DNA of 64,000 nucleotides from NCBI GenBank assembly GCA_964383495.1, contig CAYLHG010000006.1, forward strand, positions 1 to 64,000. The letters run 5' to 3'. Positions 18,431 to 32,800 of the stretch are shown piece after piece (the stretch's first letter is position 1; every line of letters begins with the position of its first letter). Under the pieces are notes generated by a model. That model was given only the letters and a program-made list of their open reading frames with translations, was not told where the DNA came from and did no database searches. The DNA is from CAWKDC01 sp964383495 (GTDB taxonomy: Bacteria; Pseudomonadota; Gammaproteobacteria; JABCZS01). Position numbers and translations under genes: made by a program.

Positions 18431-20684
18431 GCTTAGCCCCTAAAGAAAAATGGGTATCTGAATAAGATGTGTTACCTGTGACGCGCGGTGCCATAGATAA
18501 AAAAGAAGCAGACGATGAGGAATGATTTGATGTTTGAGCCTCCCTCTTTTGAAGCCCTTGAACATCTTGTTCAGCTCTCCCCATATCAGCATTTATAAAA
18601 TTTGATGTATCAGTGGCTCTTTGACGGCTACGCCTTCTTTCATTTGTCTCGCAACAAGCGCTCTGATCTTCCAGCCCACAAACCCCAATATGCTCAATAC
18701 CTTTTTGCTCCACCAATATTTCAAACAATTTTTCCAATTTGTTCGTCAAGTGCTGTCCAAATATTTTCAATGCCCTATCTTTAAATGTTATCTTATCTTC
18801 TAAAGCTTGACCATTTAAATTCATTTTATTATACAGGACAATAATTAAATCGCCAGCATCATGATCTTGATCTCCTCTCACAATATCTTTAAGGTACCTA
18901 TGGATAAATTGCTTAATTTCTACGATCAGCTCTATCTCTAGTGGCGACATTTTATCTTGATTGTCACGTCCATAAGCTTGAACCTCTGCCAAAATACGCT
19001 CTACCAGCTGCATAGAATCACTCGTTAACCCTCTTGGAATACTTCTTGCTGCTTCTGGCTCGAAGGTAACAAAAGAAAGCATGGCTTCTCGGGTAGTGCC
19101 TGCCAAATTAATATGATAGTAACGTAACAGCTGACGTAAATTGCTGCTTTGGCATAAATCAATAGGTGTTTTACCAGCTTTGTTTTTCGCAAATCGTGCT
19201 TTGTCTCCACAAATAGCTAATACATGCTCAATGGCGGATAAACGCATCTGCCTTTCATATTGGGAAGAGACATGCTCTGGATCATCCCAATGAGATACCA
19301 AATAATGTAAATAAGTGTTTCCTGTACCAAAGCATGGTCTTATATAAAATTCTTTCACATCTAATTCGGATTCTGAACTAATATTAATATGACCCAACCA
19401 CTTCAAGTACATGAAAATTTTAAATTCCCCTTTATTAAGCAGGGCAATCGAAGAAGATTGATTGACAAATGCAGGCTCCATCGCGGTAAGTAATATTCTA
19501 CGCAGCCCTTGATAAGCGCCATAAAATTCTTGCTTATATCCCGCAATTTTTCTGCGAAACCATTTCTTTAAAAATAATCTACCATATAAATTCTCATTCT
19601 CTTCAGAAGATATAATTGTATACGACTGCTCACGATTAATAGCAAGCATTCGAGAGCGTACCTCTTCAAGATCGTATGTTGCAGCTACCAATAAACCTTG
19701 TTGATTCTCAATGCGTTGAAGCATTTCATCTATATAATGAACAAATACTTTTATTGAAAATTGATGTGTATAAAAAATGAGCATATCAAATATATTTTCA
19801 AATGCTGTGCTAAAATGGTATCCCTTATTAGGATGCTTGTTGTCATTCAGCGTATCTAATTTCACACCCAAATCCAGCAAGACAACAAAAGTCCCAGGGT
19901 CATTATCAAATGCTGCTTGGTGCAATGGATTGCCTAAAGATTGTAATTCTTCTTCCGTCAATAACGACTCGAATGATTTTCTTAAAAGATCTTTTTTATT
20001 CTGTGAAAGATGATTCCATAATTCATATAACACTGTCTTCGCTTTCATATAATATGAGTGCGCATTCTCTCTGCTAGTGTCAGCCTCAAGTAATCGTCTT
20101 AAAAATTTTTTGCTTTGATGGGCGTGTTCAATAATAACATCCGCTACATAATCAAAAAATGCGAGAATATAGCGATCTCTTGTATCCCAATTTAATAGCA
20201 TATATTCAATGATGTTATCTAAAAATGTTAATGCCTGATTCCATTGTTGCGTATCCAATGCATGTTTAAACGCTTCCACCTGCCTCTTTTCTTCTGCTTT
20301 GCGTTTTCTATCTTGCTCTAAACTAACATCACCTTCTTTTTGCCCACGACCATCTATCCACTGATCTTCTTTTTTTATTTGTTCTCGGGCCTTACGCAGC
20401 ACATACGGGCCTGTCATCCTATGTAAAGGCAATGTCAGCATGTCTTCACACTGCGTGTTAGGCGTATCTTGCCCTATTCTGTTTTGATTGGCGAGATAAG
20501 TAATACGGAATCGAGTAAGCTCCACGGGATGCACAACAATCTCATCTAACAAGACCTGCGCATCAGCAAAATCCAGGGTTGTGCCTGCGTTTTTCAATGC
20601 AGTTAATACATCTTGATAACGTTGCTCTTTTGCTTTTTTCCCTGATCGCTCTAGCTCTTGAATCGCTGCTGGTGTGATAGCCAT
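18423..20684 (-). CDS. Ankyrin-repeat-containing large protein, effector-like
   Basis: A protein of about 753 residues of unknown function. Ankyrin-like units are readable at about residues 245-285 (GNPLHQAAFDNDPGTFVVLL), near 453 (GNTYLHYLVSHW) and near 498 (NKAGKTPIDLCQSSNLRQLL). The rest is helical and charged. The C-terminal tail is Ser-rich with an Arg-rich patch (ERRRSRQRA). The start at 20684 is preferred over the ATG at 20696, because AGAGG precedes it and the predicted transcript start leaves almost no leader for the earlier one. It overlaps the J-domain gene. No signal peptide. Ankyrin proteins are common type IV effectors in Legionella and Coxiella; that role here is inference. Confidence 0.72.
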   Translation of the reverse strand: MAITPAAIQELERSGKKAKEQRYQDVLTALKNAGTTLDFADAQVLLDEIVVHPVELTRFRITYLANQNRIGQDTPNTQCEDMLTLPLHRMTGPYVLRKAREQIKKEDQWIDGRGQKEGDVSLEQDRKRKAEEKRQVEAFKHALDTQQWNQALTFLDNIIEYMLLNWDTRDRYILAFFDYVADVIIEHAHQSKKFLRRLLEADTSRENAHSYYMKAKTVLYELWNHLSQNKKDLLRKSFESLLTEEELQSLGNPLHQAAFDNDPGTFVVLLDLGVKLDTLNDNKHPNKGYHFSTAFENIFDMLIFYTHQFSIKVFVHYIDEMLQRIENQQGLLVAATYDLEEVRSRMLAINREQSYTIISSEENENLYGRLFLKKWFRRKIAGYKQEFYGAYQGLRRILLTAMEPAFVNQSSSIALLNKGEFKIFMYLKWLGHINISSESELDVKEFYIRPCFGTGNTYLHYLVSHWDDPEHVSSQYERQMRLSAIEHVLAICGDKARFAKNKAGKTPIDLCQSSNLRQLLRYYHINLAGTTREAMLSFVTFEPEAARSIPRGLTSDSMQLVERILAEVQAYGRDNQDKMSPLEIELIVEIKQFIHRYLKDIVRGDQDHDAGDLIIVLYNKMNLNGQALEDKITFKDRALKIFGQHLTNKLEKLFEILVEQKGIEHIGVCGLEDQSACCETNERRRSRQRATDTSNFINADMGRAEQDVQGLQKREAQTSNHSSSSASFLSMAPRVTGNTSYSDTHFSLGAKHD

Positions 20685-20709
20685 TATACCTCTCATGGTA
20701 GGTTGGTTA

Positions 20710-20739
20710 ATTATAAAATTCTTATTAATGGATTGTCAA
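20710..20739 (-). promoter_or_regulatory. Sigma-70-type promoter for the ankyrin/J-domain operon
   Basis: On the minus strand, TTGACA is followed after 18 bp by TATAAT, both hexamers matching the consensus exactly. The predicted start of transcription near 20703 lies about 18 bp before the preferred ATG at 20684. Confidence 0.75.
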
Positions 20740-20801
20740 AAAGTAAGTTTCATTGCTAATTTAAACGGCTTCATCCCATTCCTTATCCATTTTATATGTC
20801 C

Positions 20802-23800
20802 TTACTTAAATATCTTGTGACATATTTCTTGAGATTTATCACCACCAAATTCTGCAATATCACTAATAAATGGGGCAGCGGCAACATTCATAGTTTCAGT
20901 TGCTAGCAAGCCAACTACTGTGGCGCTTGCCATCCTGGTTGCTAAAAAGTGTAATCCCTTATCAATAACAATATCTGCTACAACTCCAGTAGTTGCACAA
21001 TACACGCGACTCGTTGTAGAAGAATCCATATAATCCTCATCCATCATTCTTTCTCCAAATTTATAAGTTGTATCAACTTTACGGGTGACGGATTTAAAAT
21101 ATTTTCCTGTGCCTTCCAACCCTTTTACTTTGTCTAATGCAGTTAATCTCTGATCAAGAGCCTCCATCATCATGTCTTTCGCCGCGGATTTCCCGTCAAC
21201 AGTACGATTTTGTGTGGGCAATAAATATGTCATTTGAGAAATATGCACAAATTGTGCTGTATACTCTGCGAATAGATTCATCCACTGCCTGGATACTTGC
21301 TGACGTTTTTCCAACGAAAGATCATTCTTACTCATTAGCGGCTTAATCATTTGTTCTAAAAACTGCTCGTATTTTTTATTGATCATTTGTTTTTGCAATG
21401 TTTTCAATTCTGCAGGTGAAGCACCTTGGCTTTTTGCTTGCGCTAATGCAGCTTGCTCAAGCTCAAATGAAGGAGCTTCAATCTCCTCTTCTTTCCTTCG
21501 CGTCGCTCTAAGGGGCACATTTTCAGCAGGAGCTTTAGGCAAAGAAGGTGGTTGAGGCATTTTAGGTTGTTGTCTAGATTTTGAAAATAAAAGCATTGCA
21601 CTCGTTGTTGTCTTTACAACACCATACAATGCAATTTGCTTGGCAGCCCCTGCAAAAATATTGGATCCTCTGAAAGCATTGCCTTCAACCATACTGCGTA
21701 CTTCTTCCTCCAATACTTGGTTGATCATTATTTCAGTGATCTCGGCTAAATTTTTCTTCTCCTTCAAACTGTTTGGCATTTGCGATCGCGTTGCGCTCAT
21801 AACAGTACTAGCTACCAAGCCTTGCCAATTGAATTGTGATTGTTGGCCGGTTACCAATAAATAACTTTGCTCTGCTAGATTTAACATGGCAGCCTGGTGC
21901 ATCGCAGTTAATGTTTTTGAGGCGTCTGAAGCCCCTTTTAAACCGTATCCCGCATTGCTAATTCCTGCAGTCATCGCGCCTATCACGGTGGATGCTGTTA
22001 ATTGCTCCCAGTCAATGCTATTAGCAATGCCTACAATATTTGCAACAGCTTGTGCGCTCAAATTACCGGCTGCACTTGCAGCTGCACCAGCTGCAATCGC
22101 GCCTAATAATTTGCTACCCATTAATTTAGAAAGTTGCGGTGCAACAATTAAAGTGACAACAGTTCCTATCGCTAATGGAAGAAATACTTTCCAGCTAGGC
22201 GGTTGTTTAGGTATTTTTACATAATATGGCGCTATAGATGGCACTGTATTACCTAATTGCGCTGCGTAGGAATGATTTTGCGATTTCTCTCCATAAGGAA
22301 TAGAAATTTTTGCACCTATAGGCAATTTTTCATCTACAGTATATTGTGGGTTCTGTTGTTGTAGCCAGCCAGCTGCTTCTGCATGACCAAAACAATACAT
22401 TTTTGCTACATCACGCAATGTTGTATTTTCTTTTGTGATCTCTACAATTAAGGGCTGTGAGGCGAATGGGTTATCCGAAAAGGGTAAATTCACAGATTCC
22501 ACTTCCCAGCGCCCCATCGCTTCATCTTTTTTTCGCTCGTATTGAGCTATGATACGCCCCTGATGCGTACTAGTGCGCGCTACTTCTTTAGCATTAGGTG
22601 GATCATTTACGTTCCCTTCTTCACGATACACAACCTCTTTATTAGGCATCGCATAATAATATGCGGTCCGAGCAGGATCATTTCCATCCACCTTCTTTCG
22701 TGCTGTCCCATATTCCGTGTGATATATCTGAGTGTAATTAGTTGAGCTTTTTTCTTCATCATGAAAGAACGTTGTTAAATTGATTTTTGATTCTGTAAGA
22801 ACGGAAAATTGTACATGATCATAAGCTAAACTATTAGTTATGCGTTTTACAGGATCTCCATTATCAGCAGTATGCGGATAAATTTCTTGTTGGCTACGCT
22901 TTAAAGTCCCTGCCCCGTCACGACTGCCATTCAAATTTTGTAATAAATCAAAAATTTTATTTATTTTGACGGAATTTCCATTACCCTCAGCATACTGCTG
23001 CGTCAATAATGATCCAGCAGGCGTACACGTTACCGTGGTGCTTTCTAATTTAATGCGGAGATCTGTTTTAAGATAAGTGATTTTATTTTTTAATACACCT
23101 TTTTTGCTGTGTGTTAATGAAGTCTCTCTATCATCAGAATGCGTAATAAGAGACACATATCCTTGATTCCCATAATGAAAATTATCAGTAATCCACGCAT
23201 TCCTATCTTCATCAAAATAACGCTGTGAAGCCATATTACCCTGATAGTATTCTGCGACGGAAGAACGATACCGCGAGGACTCATATAACATTCCTTGAGG
23301 ATCTCGCAAATGTCTCGCTTTTTTTACTTTATTCATTGGAGAGAACGTATACCATAACATCACATCATCTAGCAATTCCCCAGGATTGCTAGGATCAGTA
23401 CTTTTAAAATCAATTGCACGAATATTGCCAGCCTTATCTTCATAATACGATAATTTATAATCAATATCTGCAACAAATGAAATACGGTTAAGTGTACTGT
23501 AATCAATCACCATATCTTTCAACGTTACACCATTCAACCAAAAACGCTCATTAATGTTCATACTATTTTCATTGTAACGATATAACATAATAGCTTTGTC
23601 CAATGATATAGAAGAATTATCCTCCATATAAGGTTGCGTGTAGGTCATGTAAAGCTGATTCGAGCTATAATAACGATGAGACATACGAAAAATAGGTAAT
23701 CTCTGTCCTTCACGATAATAAGCATTGTTTCTACCTACTTGAGATTCGCTTCGACTTTCTATAGGTAGCATCGCGAAATTATATTGATGATTAAAAATCA

Positions 23801-26800
23801 CATTACCTCTATCTTTATTTTTCACCATGTGACCAAATGTATTTCGATAATATAAATTATTAGTATTATCATCAAATTTCTCAAACAATACATTTCCGTT
23901 AATGTCAAATAATTTTATGATTTGGATATTATCAGGATTAACACTATGCGTAGCTTGCTGGTGAATATTATAGCGGGATAAATAACGTCCCCCATCTGCA
24001 TCCGTATGCATGACCACATGATTATGATAATCTAAAAAAAATATATCTGTCGCATAATCACCGTTCTTACCTCTTTCTAGACGTGTTGTGACTCCCTGAG
24101 GATTATTTGTCATGCGATATTCAATACCTCGAGGATCAAGGCGCCATACATCATAACCAAAAATATCCTGGCGAGAAATTTGTTTTGTGTTGTCAGGAAA
24201 AAATTCTGTGACAATTTTTCCTGCTCCGTTTCTTTTGAAAGCATGCAAGTGCTCATTAGCATCACGTTCCCCTACTACCTCACCAAATTCATTAGGATAA
24301 ACTTCTTGTATAGGAGAGACATTCTCTACGATTTCAACTGGTATTTTGGTATCAATATGATTATTTTCTCTAAATGATTCAGCCTGATATTCGATCTTAG
24401 AGTCCATCATTAGCTCAGGTGAATCTAGAGGGACCTTTCCAATATATATCCCACCTTGATTTCTAGACATCGGTATATGAAGAGTGCCATTATTCAATCT
24501 AATCTGCGTTAATTTTGAGCCCTCTTTCTTTGGTTTTGCGAGCAAAAATGTTTTTTGATGTTTGTTGACATAATCATATCCATAAGTATCTTCTGTCTCA
24601 ATAAGCTCTTCATTTTCCAAGGAAAATAATTTCACTAAAATTGATGTGCCTCTCAAGCTTAGATGAGAACCATCCACCCATATCTTTTCAACATGCAAAT
24701 TGCTATCCTGTTTTAATTTTGGAAAATCTTTTTTTTCATCATTAATAAAAATAGCATCAATCTTATAACTATTTGAACTATCCATATACTCCAAATCATT
24801 TAATAAAAATTTCCGAGAAATTAAAACAGCCTCTTTGGTACCATTTGAATCTTCTATACAACATTGAACATAGACATGAAATCCATCAAAAAATGGCTGA
24901 GCGCTTTTATCAAGAGCCGATTTCGCATAAGCAGGCAAACCACATACAGTTACTCTAACAGATGGGCACTTTTTTGACTGATGAAACGTAATATTGACTG
25001 ATGGAAACATTTTCGTTAAATAAAAACGTTCTTGATCCATTTTAAAACGTTCGTTAGATCGAGTAAAACGTTCATCACTAAAAGTTTCTAATCTAGCATC
25101 AGGATCAGGTTTAATTACTTTTGTCATTGGATGAATAGTTCTAACCCGAATATCTTTTTTATTATATTCATATCTTGTTTCTCGTCCCTTAGCATCTTTT
25201 TCTAAAATCACATTATCTTTAAAGTCATAGGCGGCTTCTACTATAGGCGCTATTAACTCGACAGGTTCAGGAGCTGGAACCTGAACAATTCGGCCAAACG
25301 TATGCGCAATTACAAACTTCCCATACGCATAACCTTGAGCATCTACTACTCCGCCAGGAGCAACAGTCGTTAAATCAATGACGGAATTATCTGCTCTAAA
25401 CGCCCTCACTCGGTATTGGTATTGGGCAATAGGGAGTGAGGTAGCATCTAACAAAGCAACCCCGCCCTTTTGGCATTTTATTTGGCTACTATTAACCATT
25501 TTCCAATGCTGTTGATCATTTTCCAATTGGCTTTGCAAATGAAGTTCAATGCGATCAGTCTCAACTGGTAATGGCTTAATGAGCAAATAATAGTAAGAAT
25601 CATTCGGCTTGCTTGAATACACTACAACCCATTGACCATTGATATTAATGGCCATTTCATATTCAATCACTCCTTGAGGATAAGGCAATAATTGTGCGGG
25701 AGTGTTGATGTCTTGTATTTTCGGACTGTCTACTGTCTGAGAATAGGTTTGTTGATACCCTTTTACATAAGCATAATTACTCTTATAAATAGCAGTTTTT
25801 CCTGTCATACTTTTTAATATATATTTAAAAGTAACGCGTTTTTCTCCTTCCAGGAAGGGAGAAGTGACATACACTTCTGAAGTAACTTTATTTTCACCGG
25901 CCCATTCTGTGTACGTTTTTTTACCAAACATACCAAGCACTTCATATTCAGACCATTTTCTAATATACATGGACTGCGATCCCAAAAATGAAACTCTCAC
26001 CGGTATTTCTGATACAGTTAAATGTGTAAAAATTGAAGAACGAACATAAAACTCAGGATTTTCTACTAAATAATTATTAATAACATGAGGGCTCATAAAT
26101 TGAAATGACAAACGAGATTTATCAACAATCCCAAAATGCCGCAAATCAACTGAATAAGCGTATAAATTTCCAGATAAGCGATTAATAGCTGCTGGGCCAC
26201 AATATTGTTCATCATAATATACTTTCATAGAAACAATATCAGGAGTTAATGAAGGATCTGTGTTGAAATAATACATAAGATCTGGATAATCAAAATATTT
26301 TTTATAATCAGGGTGAGCATCATTAGGGGCTGGAAATCCATTCACAGTCACCACAAAAGTTAACATAGACTCATATGGCATACCGTTGTATAGCAGCATA
26401 TTGCGTGTTTCATTAGTAATTCTTAAGTTCTTAATGACAGATGGATAGGGCAGACTATCAAGATGTGCTCCAGATACACGAGAGTCCACAAGTGCACCTC
26501 TAATGGGTGGGTTGTACATTCCAAAAAATCGTGGCAATATATCATATATTGGAAATTGCGGAAGATATTCTTTGAAAGGGCGTAACATATCATCATTAGA
26601 CATGACTGCGTAGAAAGATGCTGATGAATTACTACCAGAGTTTGGATAGAGTAGCCGAGAAGCATGTCGATTATCGCTGTCAATGTAGTCTATAAAATAC
26701 TCTAGTTTCTCACCGTCCTGATATATTTCAGCAGGAAGTTTATTGGCAACAGAAATCATATGAATATAATTATATTTTTTGCTACCAAAAGGCCCATAGG

Positions 26801-29800
26801 CATGCTGCGAAATTTTAGCTAATGTAACGAACGGTGTTAATGATAAAAACATATTTTCCGTCACTGAAAATGACGCTTCTTGCACTTTAACTGTTTCAGA
26901 ACGTGTATCAATATACGTTTTTTCATTAGAATGTCTCTGCTTCTCTTCATGGATCTCATCGCTTGATCCCATATATTGGCACGTTATTGGCCCAGGAGGT
27001 AATTCAGTCAGATCAAAGCATTCATAATTTCCATCCACGCTATCTGCAGCAATGGTTTTATCACCTATTTTTAAAGCTACATGTTTTTCATTTTTTTCTT
27101 TTTTCAGTAGAGATAAATTTACATGAAGATATTTTTTTGGTTTTATATTACTTCTACTCATCATTTCTGGCCTGTTTGGCAATTGAATGATTGTTGAATT
27201 TGGATCTGCGTCGAACACCTTCAAATAATTTATCGATCTCAGTAGAGAAAGAGTGTTTTCTGCCGAAAACATTTTAACCGACAAATTTTGAATGGCAGAA
27301 GGATAATCAACCCGGGATCGAATTTTATTGGGATCATTAGCATCTTCGATAGGAATTTTTTCTTCGTAAATTTTAATCGAACTTCTTTCTTCATAAACTT
27401 TTTCTTCAATATCTGTGATGACAGTCTTCCCTCTTTCAATTCTTCCGCGAACAGTCTCAGTATTTCCACTTTGGTATTTCACGTCCAATGAAAAAGTTTG
27501 TGCGCTACCATTTTGATCAGGGGATCCCATGACACTCAATTCAATACGCATGAAGTAAGCGTAAACATGATTCATGTTTGCAAGAGGATCTTTATCTCCC
27601 GGAGCGCGCATGCCTTCATCTGTTTCAATTGAATATATTTCTTCAACAACCACAGTAGCTTCTATAGAAACTTCAGTATAAACTGCAGAATAATCAGTAT
27701 TTGAGTTTAATACTGTCATATCATTCGCAAAAATAGGATAAAATACATCCCCCACTGGCTTAGTGATATCCGCGCGTCTAACTTTATAAGTGCCAGAAGG
27801 AAGATTATCTAGATTGGCTTCATATATTTCACCCTGACCTAGAGTAACACCAACGTAAGCCGGCGGATCGATATCATGAATAATTTCTAGCCCTGTTATT
27901 TCACCTTCTTTATTATCTTTTGTTTTACCTGCAACAACCATTTTTGTATTTGATCTCATGGCACAAACAAGGTGTTTTGAACCAAATTGATTTTGGTTCA
28001 CGACAGCAAGAACATCCTTTCCGCTTGCATAAGGAACCTCATTATTTTCTATAATGTCAGTTAGATGAAAAAAATCAATTTGATAATCATACAAATCAGT
28101 GACCAATCCTGAAAGATTAACACCCATTTCGTTTTCATGAACAATCACAGGATATTCTTTCCAATATTTAGGATCAGAATCTTTTAATTTAAGCTTGAAT
28201 CTTGATTTCGCATTAAAAGATGTTGGCTTTTGCCAAATAGCCGCGTAATTTCCAAAAACATTTCTCTTATTTTCTGCTTCAGGTTCGCCCACAAACACTG
28301 TTGAAAAAAGAGGATTTTTGTTTTGACTAAATTGAGGTAATTTTGTTTTGATTGTTCTCCCTAAATTATCATTCTGATATTCTGTATACTGAAAATCATT
28401 TTTTGGGCAATTTGCAATATATTTTGGTGTGAATTTTGATTGAGAGAGCTGGTGTATTTGGCTAGTAATTTTTGCTGTCACATTTCCGGCAGGATTTACT
28501 CTGAAAATTTTCCAAACCCCATCTTCGCTATTGCTTTTAACTATCATTCCAGATCGATTTCGAAAATAATAAGTTTTATCATCAGAAGCGACAAAATTTT
28601 GTTCATCAGAATGAGCAATAATGTAGGGCTTTAAATCACCATTATACAACACACCTTCCGACTCAACTTCCCCAAAACTATTGTTTCTTGCATAACGTTC
28701 TGTCACAGAATTTCTGTCATATTTTCTTTCGAAACTTTGATATCCTCTCAAACTATAATCATAGAGGGTTGTATGTTGCTCTTCTTTTAATTCTGGTGTA
28801 TTTTGCACTAAAGTATAGTAACGGTTGTTCAGCCATTCTTTAATTAGCTTTTTCACCGCATTATAGCTCATATTAGTTTTTAACCCATTGGATTCAAAAC
28901 GCATGAGAGGTTGATCATGTTTTCCAAACGCAACAGTATCACGGATTACTGCACCCTGATGCTGTTTGATTAAACTAATCAGATATTGCTGACGCTCTTG
29001 ATGCGTGCTCCCTTGAAGCACGATAGCCATATCTTTCCGTTCAACCATCACTTCACGATTCAATACATCATATCCGAAACAAGTGAGTGGAGCGCCCTCT
29101 TGATCTATACCATCGCCAAGTTTTACGGTTCTTACTGCATCCAGTCTGAATATTTGATGAGAGGCATAATTATAAAACTGACAAACAGTGCGTGGTTTCC
29201 CGCTTACAATTCCCGTTTGAATCATAACTTCGTTTCCTTCCGCATCATGCTCTATTTTTTTTATTTTATTACTCTGCTGCTGACCTATATGAATATCGTA
29301 CTCGTTACTATCATCCACGTAATATACAGAAAGATCACATTCCGTTTCCTGGCAAACCCAACCTTCACCGTTAAGCTCTCGTAAATATACCCTATCTTTT
29401 TTAGAATCTATCACTGGCAAGCTAGACAAAGAAAATTTATTTAATTCAATTTGCACAGGCAGCAATGCATTACTATATTCTGTTTTATGTCTCCATTCCC
29501 CTTGTAAACTAATATTACCGTAAACCGTCAAGAATAGACCTGGATTGATTTGTGCAATCACTGTTCCAATGCGATTATAATATTGATATTCATCTAGATA
29601 TCTATTTTCATAAGGATTCATCAACAAACGTTTCAGTATAATTTCACTATTTGAATTATAGAATAATAGAGTTTCCTTTCCATGCTCAAAATATTGATCT
29701 TCCGCATCTTTAGCATTTGAATCAAAATAAAGCTCTGGGGGTTCTTTTAACTTTATTTTCCTATTTAATAAATCAAAATCAATTGTCAAAAATCTATCAT

Positions 29801-32800
29801 TTTCTTCATCTTTTTTAAGAAATTCATTCTCCACAAATTCCACCGAAACACCATCATGCAAAGATTGTCTAGCAGAGATATCTAATGAGTTGCTGTAACG
29901 AACAATGTGATATTTATTTCCATAACCATCATAAATATATTTAGTTACATATAATTCTGCATCAACGCTTAATATTAGGCGGTTCTGAAAGTCATAAAAA
30001 TCAAATGATTCTGCACCATCAGCCGTTTTTCGGCACGCTACGTTAGAAAAAGCATCAAACTTGCTTTCGGTCTCCAAGTCTACAAGGCTTTCTACACGCT
30101 CTGACATATTATTAGGGTTAAGATCAAATTGAGGCTGATAAATGCTTACTTGATGTAAAATTTCTTTTTTTTGATTATTATCTTCATCATACTCATAGAA
30201 TGTTTTTCTTTCTTGAGTCGTCTTAGCTGCCTCTGTTTTTTCGATTAATTTATCATTATTATTATGTCGATAAATAATTTTAGGTCTATGATTTTTTTGA
30301 GATAGAACTTCGCCTGTTCCCGAATCAATATCAGTCACCTCCCGCTCAGGCTCAGAAGTTTCACTAATTCTCCCGCCACGATCATATTTATGATCAGTAA
30401 TTCCACCTAATCTATTCACCTCTTTCGTGACATGATCTAATAAATTATATTCGAATTTATTTAGGCTCCCCAAGCTATCTTCGCTAATGATCATTCTACC
30501 CAATCCGTCAAAAATATTTTTTCTCACATGATCAATTTGAGGAACACTATTCTCTTGACTCCATTTTCCTAATGCCACGGGGTTCCCATCAAAATCAGCC
30601 CACATTAATAATGCTTGGTAGTTCTTTAGTGTAAATCCAACAGGAATAAGATATTTTTCATCATGAACTCGCTTACCCGTCACATTGTCCATCACATTGT
30701 ATTGCGTGACTGTAAGTGTGCCTTCTGCATTGAGCAAGAATTGCTCTCTATGCATCATGTCGTATGCACGGTAAGTAAATCGATCATGCTCAGATCCAAT
30801 TTTGGAAATTATCGCATCTAGCTCTTCAACGGTATATCGCTTTCTTTCACTTAGAGAATTAGCATACCTGATTTCAAATAAACAGTTACCTGATTTATCA
30901 TGGATATAACGAGTAATATAATTTAACGAATCAATTTCATAGGCAAGGTGACCATATTTATCATTCACTTTCATAATTTCTTGTTCATGCTGAACACGGC
31001 GCAGTTCTTGTCCAGCATTATTGCGATGATACTCCACGGGGTAAAGCAGTGATCGTTCTTCACGCATTAAGTGTTTATCTGCACTATAAATATTAACACT
31101 CACTTTCGCTAGCGATTCCCCACCTAACATCTCAGTCACTTCATCTATTGTTTTATTTTGCGTTACTACTTCCACTATTTGATCTTTAGTGAATTTTTTT
31201 GAAAAATGAACTTCTTTTTTCACATGCTTGTGTATGTCATAATATTTGACGATGACTACACCTGATGGACGAATAGTCAGTATAGAATGATTATCATCTT
31301 CATAAATGTGATGTGTTTCCCCTCCCATGCCGTCTACTTCTTTCACTACACTATTGTTTTTATCTAAAACTTTACCGATTTTAATATTTAAACCATTCGG
31401 ATCAATAATTATGTTAGAAATTCTACCAAAATTATCCACCTCATGATGCGCTACGCGCTCCACCCCGCGATGGGGGCTGCTTATTGTTTCATTTAAAATA
31501 TTAGAGAGAATGTCATGCGTATAGTCTGTGGTTCTTTGAATACCTGATTCAATAGCATCTTCAATGGTTTTTCTTTTATCTCCACGCAGTGAATATTTAT
31601 GCATTGTTAATTGCACTAATCTTTTTTCTTCTTCTGATTTACATTCTAAATTATGCTCCTCCAATAAAAATGATCCAACACTCCAAACATTTATTATTTC
31701 ATAAAATTGATAGGGGGCAACAGGATTTTGAAGCGTGTTCCATATTTTTTCTCTTATTTGCCGCCTTGCTTTGTCATATTCAAATTTAATTTCAGTGCCA
31801 TTTTTATTAATGGATTTTTCAACAAGACCCAATGTATTGTATTGATGAATTTCTTCACATTCTTTATTGTTTTTTATTTTTCTTAGAACTTTCCCTTCTG
31901 CATTGTAACGATTTTCATTAAATTGACTATCGCCAAACTCCTCTTCAATGATTTCATCGAAACCATTTTTTAAAACTGTTTTAATGTTTTTCCTACCACC
32001 ACCTTCTGAAACAATCGTCTTGGAATGCCTATTAGCATCATATGCTGTCGTATGAATATGCTTTTCTTCCATATTATGCAGCGAATTAAACACTTCTCGC
32101 CTTATCTCCCTGTTAAAGGCGTCATAATCAATATCTTCTCCCATTGTCTTATTTTCAATATTCGGATATTTTTTTCTGATATGTGTTTTATTTTCTTTTT
32201 TATCATAGAAATTAAAAATCTTCTCTTTCTCCCCATAAATTTCCTTTGTTACGCGAGAGAATGTATCATAATATTTTTCTATCTGAATTCTACTCTCTAT
32301 TACCTCACCTATCTCGCCATTATTGTTTTTATAAGCAGTTTGAGATTCTTTTTTTACATTTCCCATTTTATGGTAATCAATAGCTTTGATTAACCATCTA
32401 TCATTATATAATGATACCACTTCTCTGCTTTTTTCATTGAATTCATTATGCTCAAAATAAAATACGTAACCATCTTCGTCTATTTTTTTAGACACCTTGC
32501 CTTCCGTATCATAATACTGATACATCGTTCCTTTTGTGAGGCAACGCTGTATAAAATCATCAATATTTCCGCCTGGGTGCATGCGGTTGAGATAAATACT
32601 TTCTTCTGTTACCTCACGAAATGCATTAAAAGCTCTTTCTTTTACCTCGCCTTCTGCATTCACCCGAAATTTCTCATCTCCTCGTTTGTTATAAATTAAC
32701 TGGGTTTCATGACCTTGATTGTTAATTTCTTTAACGCAGCGTCTAAAACCATCGAATTGATAATGATGACCATATTTTTCCCAAGCATCTGAATCTTGGT

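Noticed and set aside
26423..26683. Short frames on both strands inside the giant YD gene
   Set aside because: They lack ribosome-binding sites and family matches, and the long minus-strand frame explains the region.
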